From JANNRW01 sp031401815 (GTDB lineage: Bacteria; Desulfobacterota; Desulfuromonadia; Geobacterales; DSM-12255): 45,332 nucleotides of DNA. The position numbers and the translations under genes were made by a program. The stretch covers positions 1 through 45,332 of the forward strand of contig JANNRW010000109.1 in the NCBI GenBank assembly GCA_031401815.1. Reading direction: 5' to 3'. The notes beneath the pieces were generated by a model. It was not told the origin of the DNA and did no database searches. It was given only the letters and a program-made list of their open reading frames with translations. This document shows, in pieces, positions 1 to 6,391 of the stretch; the first letter of the stretch is position 1, and every line of letters begins with the position of its first letter.

Positions 1-2
1 AA

Positions 3-326
3 GTGCTGGCTGCCCTGCGCCAGGGGAAGAGTATTACAGAAGCGACCATTCATCTGGAAAAAGATGAAAATGCCTGGAAGCTTACACTTAAAGGGGAGTT
101 GTTCCACTTTGGCTCATTCAAGTCCCCTTCGGTCCAGGTGGAAAAGGACAACAGCGTTGATAAATCAGCCGAGCAGGAAGCTGTCTTTTTTGAACGGATG
201 CATCTGCTGGAAACCGGCCTGCAACTTTTTGACTCGCTGTACGCGGGATTTCTTGAGCTGAGAGTCGCAGATGCCTGGCCTGTAACAGAGCAGGCAATAG
301 CCGCATGGCTGAATGAGGACAAATAA
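3..326 (+). CDS. C-terminal part of an unidentified protein (possibly RdgC-like), 5' end outside the window
   Basis: An open frame runs in from the left edge and stops at 324-326, giving about 107 residues. The GTG at position 3 is probably an internal valine, because the frame is open to the window edge. The visible part has a beta-rich stretch (residues 15-45) followed by an alpha-helical C-terminus ending in a pattern like W-P-x-x-x-x-x-I-x-x-W-L. The end loosely resembles the C-terminus of RdgC-like recombination-associated proteins, but this is a recollection of style, not a match I can prove. It ends 17 bp before mobB, so the two are probably co-transcribed. The coding call is fairly sure; the function is not. 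Confidence 0.55.
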   Translation: MLAALRQGKSITEATIHLEKDENAWKLTLKGELFHFGSFKSPSVQVEKDNSVDKSAEQEAVFFERMHLLETGLQLFDSLYAGFLELRVADAWPVTEQAIAAWLNEDK

Positions 327-343
327 TTCCGAGGAAATATCGA

Positions 344-859
344 ATGACTACACCCGCACTCTCTTTTGTCGCCAAATCCGGTACTGGCAAGACAACTCTT
401 CTGGAAAAACTGATTACCGCACTAAAGGAGAGAGGATACCGTGTCGGCATAATCAAGCATGACGCCCACCATTTTGACATTGATCATCCTGGTAAGGACA
501 GTTATCGTCTCACTGCCGCCGGAGCCGACACCATGCTGATCTCTTCACCGGAAAAACTCGCAATGGTGCGAAAACATGCAGCTTCGCCATCTCCGGAAGA
601 GCTCATTGCTGATTACTTCAGCGACGTTGATATAGTGCTTACCGAAGGTTTCAAGATGAGTGGGTTGCCGAAAATAGAGGTCCATCGAAAAGAGAGGAGC
701 AGTACTCTGCTCTGCCGTGGTGAAACAGATGATCCGACTCTGATTGCTGTTGCCAGTGATGAGCCGCTTGACCTGGATCTGCCAATACTTGACCTGAACA
801 GTGTCAGGGATATTGCTGATTTTGTCGAGAAAAGGTTTTTGCTAGGAGGTGCACCCTGA
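344..859 (+). CDS. mobB: MobB, molybdopterin-guanine dinucleotide biosynthesis accessory GTPase
   Basis: The 171-residue product has the usual MobB length. It opens with a P-loop, AKSGTGKTTLLEKL (residues 10-23), followed by GYRVGIIKHDAHHFDID and PGKDSYRLTAAGAD, which are the conserved MobB stretches around the nucleotide and putative cofactor site. The segment DIVLTEGFKMSGLPKIEVHR (about residues 97-116) is the family's Walker-B-like VEGFK region. In known pathways MobB binds GTP and assists MobA in converting molybdopterin to the MGD form of the molybdenum cofactor, in the cytoplasm. The start has a GAGGAAA ribosome site upstream. The 3' end overlaps the convergent MFS gene by 18 bp, leaving no room for a terminator between them. 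Confidence 0.92.
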   Translation: MTTPALSFVAKSGTGKTTLLEKLITALKERGYRVGIIKHDAHHFDIDHPGKDSYRLTAAGADTMLISSPEKLAMVRKHAASPSPEELIADYFSDVDIVLTEGFKMSGLPKIEVHRKERSSTLLCRGETDDPTLIAVASDEPLDLDLPILDLNSVRDIADFVEKRFLLGGAP

Positions 860-2116
860 TTCAGGCTCTTTTACAAAAAGATAGAGCAGCATGGTAACAG
901 CCAGACCAATGATCGGGAACAGAAAAGCTGCGTGGAACCCTTCAGGGGTCATGCCTCCCCCCCCCTTGCCAGACTCTTCGATAATTATTCCCATGAGATG
1001 CTGTGTTACCGCAGCCCCCATCAGAACAAAGAAATTGAGTGATGTAAGAGCTGTGCCTACAATGTTTACGCTAAACAGGTTCCTGACTATCGGGTAGATC
1101 ATTACCCCTGAAGATACTGCCAGGCCGAGTACGAAAAACCATAGCACTAGCATGGATACGGAGAGGGACTCACCCCACCCCAGAAATCCGCTCATCAGGA
1201 TGAAAACAGCACACTGCCCTGCCAGAAGCGCCTTTTTGTAGGATTTGAAAACCTTGCGGGCAACTGAATCAACCATAAGACTGCCGCAGATAAACCCGAT
1301 AGAGGTGTACATCAGCATCTGTCCGGTATCATTACGGGACAGCTTGAGAATCTCCATCAGATATGGCCCCCCCCAGAGCGCCTGCACAGCCAGATAGCAA
1401 CCGTACCAGAAAAAGGAGAGCGCCCCAAGAAACAGAAAATCACGCTTGCCGAATATCTCTTTCCACGATGCAATAACTCCGGCCCCTGGCAGACTCCGGC
1501 TCTCGTCAGAACTGTTTTCTGTTACTGCTGCCTGAGACGGCCTGTCCTTTACCATCACAAAAACCAGCAACGTCACCACCCCTTGCAGAATTGCCATTAC
1601 TATAAAAGAGTTGCGCCAGCCCCAGACACCTACCGCAAGTGCAAGGGGAACTGTTCCGATAAGATTCCCCAGGTTACCGACCGCAACCATGAGCCCCGAA
1701 ACCTTGCCAAACTCCTGCCTGGTGAACCAGTAGCTGAAAATGGTGAAAGTAGCCATGAGCACCGATGCTGTCCCGATGCCTATCAGTATTCTGGCGACCA
1801 TGGCCATGGCAAAACCGTTGGAAAGGGCGAACATGACCCCCCCGATTGTTGTCAGGATGCCGCTGCCACTGATCACCTTGCGTCCGCCATACCTGTCTAT
1901 AAGTGGCCCCAGTGGAATTTGCGCAACTGCGTAGACATAAAAGAGGATGCCGGAAAGCTTGCCCAGATCAGCCGGGCTGAGAGAGAGTTCGCGGGAGATG
2001 TCCCCGGCAACCACCGCCAGAGAGACCCGGTAAAAATAGACAAGAATATAGATAAGTGAAAGAACACCAAAAATAATCCAGCGTTTACCTGCGCTTGTCA
2101 GCTTCGGGGGCATCAC
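842..2116 (-). CDS. MFS transporter, 12 transmembrane segments
   Basis: The 424-residue hydrophobic protein has the major facilitator layout: two six-helix halves with a polar central loop around residues 195-225. After helix 2 there is the MFS motif-A-like GPLIDRYGGRKVI (about residues 70-82). An arginine-rich cytoplasmic loop and a GNLGNLIGT stretch follow in the first half. It resembles the phthalate/hexuronate-type anion:cation symporter group, but the substrate cannot be read from the sequence. It overlaps the stop of the upstream GT39-type gene in a GTGATG arrangement, so either the GTG at 2116 or the ATG at 2113 can be the start, and translational coupling is likely. Its 3' end overlaps convergent mobB. 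Confidence 0.85.
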   Translation of the reverse strand: MMPPKLTSAGKRWIIFGVLSLIYILVYFYRVSLAVVAGDISRELSLSPADLGKLSGILFYVYAVAQIPLGPLIDRYGGRKVISGSGILTTIGGVMFALSNGFAMAMVARILIGIGTASVLMATFTIFSYWFTRQEFGKVSGLMVAVGNLGNLIGTVPLALAVGVWGWRNSFIVMAILQGVVTLLVFVMVKDRPSQAAVTENSSDESRSLPGAGVIASWKEIFGKRDFLFLGALSFFWYGCYLAVQALWGGPYLMEILKLSRNDTGQMLMYTSIGFICGSLMVDSVARKVFKSYKKALLAGQCAVFILMSGFLGWGESLSVSMLVLWFFVLGLAVSSGVMIYPIVRNLFSVNIVGTALTSLNFFVLMGAAVTQHLMGIIIEESGKGGGGMTPEGFHAAFLFPIIGLAVTMLLYLFVKEPESGCTS

Positions 2117-3759
2117 TGCCTGAACTCGTAGACCACAAAACCCTGACTCTCTCTCGCTGTGTAACTGAGCCTGTAAAAGAGCCCTGGCATCACCTCTTCA
2201 GGAGCGGAAAAAATCTGAAGACCATCAGCCCTGTAATCTATCAGCGGAGAGAGAAGTTTCCCCAGTTGCGGGCGCAACATGATCTGCTGACCATCGACGA
2301 CAAGGAAGCGCACATTCTTCTCCCTGGCGGTCTGAAGTATGGCCTGAAGGTCGGTCTGAGGAATATCCACCCAGCTGAACCCTGAATAAAAGGCGATTCT
2401 GCCTGAACGGGTCATGATGACTGAATCAGGTGGAAGCAGCCCCCCCAGTATTTTCCCCATCTGTTTCTGGTCGTACCTCCCCTGATCCATTTTCAGCCGG
2501 TAAGGCTGGGGCGCAGTGCGGGGAACCCTGTTATAGACCGTATTGGCCAGATACCCGAAGATGACAAGTCCGGTCAGCCAGAAGAGACTATTCTGCTTCG
2601 ACCGGCCAGAGAATCTGTTCAAGAGAAACGTTTCTGTAGTTATCAGGCCATGGCCGCAAAGCACGAACAGGAAGGGGAGATAGGGGGCAATGTAGGCGCT
2701 GCTGACTATAAATATGCAGATCAGCACAATTACAGGAGATAACGCTCCGATTATGTAAGCTCTTACCGTTAACCCCGTCCCCTCTTTTTGCCTTGAGACA
2801 ATTCCGATACCGGCGAAAACAAGAAGAAGGTCTGGTAGTATGGCTACAAGTTCGGCAAAGTTGCTCTTCATTGTATAGGGGAGATAACCGGGGTATCTTC
2901 TTATGATCTCCAGAAGACCGATCCGGGTGAATGCCGGATCCCTGTTAAGATCTGTTTTCCCCAGATAATAACCGAGACAGTCTGTCAGGGTGACAACGCT
3001 TTTGCCCGCCAGTGTCCAGATCCCCATGATCTCGTGTACCATTCGGATATATGGAAAAATCAGGACTGAAAAGAGAGCAAAGGCAATCAGAACAGGCTTC
3101 AGACGTGCAAGGGAGCGTTCCTGGTAATAGCTGGCTACTGCGAGAAAAGAGCAGACCGCAAGCATCGATATGAATGCTTCCTGCCTGGTCAGATAGGCTG
3201 CCGCAAAAGACAGACCGCTGAGAATGGCTGTCAGATTCCTTCCGCTTCTGTAGGCAGACCAGAGGAGGTAGAGTCCAGTTGTCAGGAGTGTGAAGTAGGT
3301 AGAAAAGGCAAGGACATTACTGCTATGAGCTACAAACTCGGGCCAGACCAGGGTTATGGCAGCTCCGACATAGCCTGCCCCAGGGCTGAAAAGCTCTTTG
3401 CCGAGAAGAAATACCGGCACTACCAGCAGGCTGCCTGCAATCATTGAAACCACTACTCCGGCAGTTTCAAGATCCTTTGTAAAGAAATTCGCCAGAGCGA
3501 TCAGAAAAGGGTAGAAAGGTGGATAATGAATCGACCCCTTGACTGTCCAGGTGGACAGGATCTCCCTGGAGATATTGATATAGCTGGGGCCGTCCGCAGC
3601 AATTACCTGATAAACAGGTATACAGAGATAACGAAAAAGGGCTCCGGCGAGCACAAATAGCAGGAGTATCGCTGCTTCACTGGTAAATATTCGAATAAGG
3701 CACTTCCTGAAGCTGAAAGAGGTCGGCTCCTGTATTTCAGATGCAATCATATTATTCAC
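2113..3759 (-). CDS. GT39/PMT-type integral membrane glycosyltransferase
   Basis: The 548-residue protein has about 10-12 hydrophobic segments up to residue ~400 and a soluble C-terminal domain of about 140 residues. The first external loop contains ADGPSYINISREI and HYPPFYPFLIAL, matching the GT39/ArnT-like family in which an acidic residue in loop 1 and the YPP stretch help bind a lipid-phosphate sugar donor. Such enzymes sit in the inner membrane and move a sugar from polyprenyl-phosphate to a protein, lipid or glycan facing the periplasm. The start overlaps the ABC-F stop (GTGA); an ATG nine bases further in (3750) is an alternative start. Donor and acceptor are unknown. Confidence 0.75.
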   Translation of the reverse strand: MNNMIASEIQEPTSFSFRKCLIRIFTSEAAILLLFVLAGALFRYLCIPVYQVIAADGPSYINISREILSTWTVKGSIHYPPFYPFLIALANFFTKDLETAGVVVSMIAGSLLVVPVFLLGKELFSPGAGYVGAAITLVWPEFVAHSSNVLAFSTYFTLLTTGLYLLWSAYRSGRNLTAILSGLSFAAAYLTRQEAFISMLAVCSFLAVASYYQERSLARLKPVLIAFALFSVLIFPYIRMVHEIMGIWTLAGKSVVTLTDCLGYYLGKTDLNRDPAFTRIGLLEIIRRYPGYLPYTMKSNFAELVAILPDLLLVFAGIGIVSRQKEGTGLTVRAYIIGALSPVIVLICIFIVSSAYIAPYLPFLFVLCGHGLITTETFLLNRFSGRSKQNSLFWLTGLVIFGYLANTVYNRVPRTAPQPYRLKMDQGRYDQKQMGKILGGLLPPDSVIMTRSGRIAFYSGFSWVDIPQTDLQAILQTAREKNVRFLVVDGQQIMLRPQLGKLLSPLIDYRADGLQIFSAPEEVMPGLFYRLSYTARESQGFVVYEFRQ

Positions 3760-5378
3760 TCACCATGAACCTTCTGTAGGTAATAGTCGTAACTCCCTTC
3801 ATAAACCCGCATCTCACCATGATCTATCTCCATGACCCGGTCTACCAGCGAGCGGAGGAAATGGCGGTCATGACTGACGAGAACAACAGTGCCGACAAAG
3901 TTTTTCAGGGCATCAAGAAGTATCTCCCGTGATCGGATATCAAGGTGGTTGGTCGGCTCGTCAAGCACCAGAAAATTCACCGGCCTGGCCAGAAGTGTTG
4001 CAAGCACTACCCGGCTCTTCTCCCCTCCGGAAAGGTTTTCGATACGTTTTTCAACAGCATCTCCCTGAAAGAGAAAAGAGCCGAGCAGATTGCGAATTAC
4101 ACCGATTGTCGCCAGCGGCATCGCCTCCTGAACAGTTTCAAAAACTGTTTTTTTCGGGTCGAGAACCTCCATGGCATGCTGGCTGAAATAGCCGAGCTCC
4201 ACATTGGCACCAAGGTTGATGCTCCCGCTGCTTGCCCCGGTCTGACCGGCCAGAACTTTCAGAAAGGTAGATTTCCCCGCCCCGTTCACCCCGACTACAG
4301 CTATTTTGCTAAGTCGCCGGATTACCCCGGTAACACCGCTGAACACCGGAAGCAGCTTGCCATCAGGGTTGTGCCAGCTTTTTGCCAGCTCATTCATCAC
4401 CACAACATCTTCACCGCTTCTGGGGGGGTTGCTGAACTCAAAACGGACTGTCCGCTCTTCAGCAGGGATCTCGATCCGGTCAATCTTGTCGATCTTCTTT
4501 ACCCTTGACTGCACCTGGGCTGCATGAGATGCGCGAGCTGCAAAACGGGCTATAAAATCCTCTTCCTTGGCCAGCATCTCCTGCTGTCGTTTGTGACTGG
4601 CCAACAGCTGTTCGCGGCGAATCTCCCGCTCACGTTCGTAGAAGTCATAGTTGCCGCTGTATGTAGTAACGGTTTTATTTGCTACCTCGATGATGCGGGT
4701 TACGATCCGGTTCATGAAGTCGCGATCATGACTGGTCATAAGCAGAGCGCCGTCGAATTCGTTCGCCAGCCACTCCTCAAGCCAGATGATTGACTCAACA
4801 TCAAGATGATTGGTCGGCTCGTCAAGGAGCAGAACATCCGGTTTCAGGGTCAGAAGTCTGGCCAGGGCAATTCGCATCTTCCAGCCGCCACTGAACGATT
4901 CAACCGGATGGCCGAAACGATCCGGCCCTATCCCGAGACCTGTCAACACTGTCTGGGCACGGGTGTCAAGGTCGTACCCCCCCCGGTGTTCAAACTCTTC
5001 CATTGCTTCGCCATAGCGCTCCAGAAGATCAGCCATGGCATCCTCTGCCAGAGATTCCCCCATGGCCGCTTCCATACTCTTCAGTTCGGCGGCAAGCCTC
5101 ACTGTCTCAGCCGAACCTGCCATAACCTCTTCGAGTGCCGAACGCCCGGCCATATCGCCCACGTCCTGAGAAAAATAGCCGATAGTAGTTTTTCTGGCGC
5201 AGGTTATCTCGCCGGAATCAGGCTCTTCTTCACCGGTAATCAGCCTGAAGACAGAGGTCTTGCCGGCACCGTTAGGGCCTACCAGACCAGCCCTGGAACC
5301 GGGCAGGATCTGAAAACTGATTTCACGGAAAAGGAGCTGGGAGCCGTACTGTTTTGTGATATTTGAGAGATGAATCAT
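3756..5378 (-). CDS. ABC-F family ATP-binding protein (ribosome-associated type)
   Basis: The 540-residue protein carries two ABC ATPase domains and no membrane segments, the ABC-F pattern. Domain 1 has GPNGAGKTS (about residues 35-43), a degenerate signature SFSGGWKMRIALARLL and LLLDEPTNHLD. Domain 2 has GVNGAGKSTF, signature LSGGEKSRVVLATLL and VLDEPTNHLD, followed by VSHDRHF. Between them lies a charged helical linker (about residues 230-310), the P-site tRNA interaction motif region of the family. Known ABC-F proteins act on translating ribosomes (EttA, Uup, YheS types) or give antibiotic protection; I cannot place this one in a subfamily. It starts 6 bp after the plsY stop and overlaps the next gene, so the unit reads as an operon. 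Confidence 0.9.
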   Translation of the reverse strand: MIHLSNITKQYGSQLLFREISFQILPGSRAGLVGPNGAGKTSVFRLITGEEEPDSGEITCARKTTIGYFSQDVGDMAGRSALEEVMAGSAETVRLAAELKSMEAAMGESLAEDAMADLLERYGEAMEEFEHRGGYDLDTRAQTVLTGLGIGPDRFGHPVESFSGGWKMRIALARLLTLKPDVLLLDEPTNHLDVESIIWLEEWLANEFDGALLMTSHDRDFMNRIVTRIIEVANKTVTTYSGNYDFYEREREIRREQLLASHKRQQEMLAKEEDFIARFAARASHAAQVQSRVKKIDKIDRIEIPAEERTVRFEFSNPPRSGEDVVVMNELAKSWHNPDGKLLPVFSGVTGVIRRLSKIAVVGVNGAGKSTFLKVLAGQTGASSGSINLGANVELGYFSQHAMEVLDPKKTVFETVQEAMPLATIGVIRNLLGSFLFQGDAVEKRIENLSGGEKSRVVLATLLARPVNFLVLDEPTNHLDIRSREILLDALKNFVGTVVLVSHDRHFLRSLVDRVMEIDHGEMRVYEGSYDYYLQKVHGE

Positions 5379-5384
5379 TTCAGG

Positions 5385-5969
5385 TCAAGCTCTGAAGCGG
5401 CTTTCAGTGCCGGCTTTCAGCCGGTCAATGTTTTCCCGGTGTTTCCAGATTACAAGCGCAACAATCGCCACTGTCATTGAGATCAGCTCTGGTTTGTGAT
5501 TAGTGAAGGCAACGATAACCCCAAGAGAGATGGCGGCAATGATAGAGCCCAGCGAAATGTAGCGCCATCTCCAGACAACAGCGACAAAGACAAGCAGCGC
5601 CCCCAGAACCGCCACTGGCGACACCCCCAGAAAAACCCCAAGCGCTGTAGCTACCCCTTTTCCCCCTTTAAAACCAAGGAAAACTGTGAAAACATGGCCA
5701 AGGAAAGCAGAGAGGCCAACAGCGGCAATCCAGATGTCAGGCAGATTCAAATATTTTGCTGCCAACACCGGGACTAACCCCTTGAGACAGTCTCCGGCAA
5801 GAGTCAGAACACCAACAGAACGTCCCAATGTACGGTAAACATTGGTAGCACCGATGTTGCCGCTGCCCGCATTACGAATATCCACCCCGAACGCTTTGGC
5901 AAGCAGCAGCCCGGTGGGGATGGAGCCAAGGAGATAAGCGGCTAGTATGAAAATGATTTCTCTGGTCAT
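5385..5969 (-). CDS. plsY: PlsY, glycerol-3-phosphate acyltransferase (acyl-phosphate dependent)
   Basis: The 194-residue membrane protein has the three PlsY active-site motifs: GSIPTG near residue 16, SGNIGATNV near residue 36, and GHVFTVFLGFKGGKGVAT near residues 91-108. It ends with WKHRENIDRL, also typical. PlsY moves an acyl group from acyl-phosphate to glycerol-3-phosphate, the first committed step of phospholipid synthesis, in the inner membrane. The length matches the family. An AAGAGA site precedes the ATG. It is the first gene of the minus-strand plsY > ABC-F > GT39 > MFS set; upstream lies the repeat-rich gap, so its promoter should lie between 5970 and about 6200. Confidence 0.95.
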   Translation of the reverse strand: MTREIIFILAAYLLGSIPTGLLLAKAFGVDIRNAGSGNIGATNVYRTLGRSVGVLTLAGDCLKGLVPVLAAKYLNLPDIWIAAVGLSAFLGHVFTVFLGFKGGKGVATALGVFLGVSPVAVLGALLVFVAVVWRWRYISLGSIIAAISLGVIVAFTNHKPELISMTVAIVALVIWKHRENIDRLKAGTESRFRA

Positions 5970-6005
5970 GTTCTCTTCGTGAAATAATATTGCTTCAGGT
6001 CAATA

Positions 6006-6225
6006 ACTCAACTTTCGCAGTTGCTCAAAAAGTTCCCTCCCCCCTGACGGGGGAGGGTTAGAGAGGGGGGGAAGATGCCATGATATCAGCATGTTGCAAC
6101 TTCACCCACCCCCTAACCCCCTCCCGTCAAGGGAGGGGGGATTTTATCGGACACTTGATCTATATTCTTTGCAAATCCAGTGTTTAACGGCATTCATCCG
6201 GTATTTATTACTGCGAAAGTTGAGT
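6006..6225. repeat. MITE-like element with 15-bp terminal inverted repeats and inner ~35-bp inverted repeats
   Basis: The outer arms are perfect inverted copies: ACTCAACTTTCGCAG at 6006-6020 and CTGCGAAAGTTGAGT at 6211-6225. Inside, a C/G-rich segment at about 6038-6071 (core CTGACGGGGGAGGGTTAG) pairs imperfectly with the reverse complement of about 6104-6141 (core CTAACCCCCTCCCGTCAAGG). The element is about 220 bp, non-coding and flanked by A/T-rich sequence, which fits a non-autonomous mobile element or a large intergenic palindromic repeat. No target-site duplication is obvious. Confidence 0.6.
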
Positions 6226-6298
6226 CAATAATGGCAGTAGTTGCGGGATACTACACGATTAACCGGGAATGTGCAAGAAGAGGGGAAACGGAGGACTT

Positions 6299-6390
6299 GA
6301 GGGTCAGAGGGTCAGAGGGTCAGAGGGTCGGAGGTTCGGCCGACCCTCCAGTCTTCCGACCTTCCGACCTTCCAGTCTTCCGACCCTCGG
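6299..6390. repeat. Short degenerate tandem repeats with a hairpin, 3' of the TPR-PpiD-like gene
   Basis: The + strand shows repeated GGGTCAGA units (about 6301-6330), then repeated CTTCCGAC / CTTCCAGT units (about 6350-6388). Within it GAGGGTCGG (6323-6331) and CCGACCCTC (6340-6348) form a 9-bp stem with an 8-base loop. It lies directly after the stop codon of the minus-strand gene ending at 6392, so it may help end or stabilise that transcript. There is no T-run typical of an intrinsic terminator. Confidence 0.5.
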
Positions 6391-6391
6391 T

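Larger units (their letters stand above)
5970..6391. other. Non-coding gap of 422 bp, repeat-rich
   Basis: No credible gene is visible. The gap separates plsY (5' side) from the 3' end of the TPR-PpiD-like gene. It holds a MITE-like element (6006-6225) and a run of short G-rich and C/T-rich repeats (about 6299-6390), listed separately. The plsY promoter must lie here, but I could not identify convincing -35/-10 boxes. Confidence 0.7.

Noticed and set aside
842..859. A terminator between mobB and the convergent MFS gene
   Set aside because: The coding regions overlap by 18 bp and no hairpin with a T-run is visible there.
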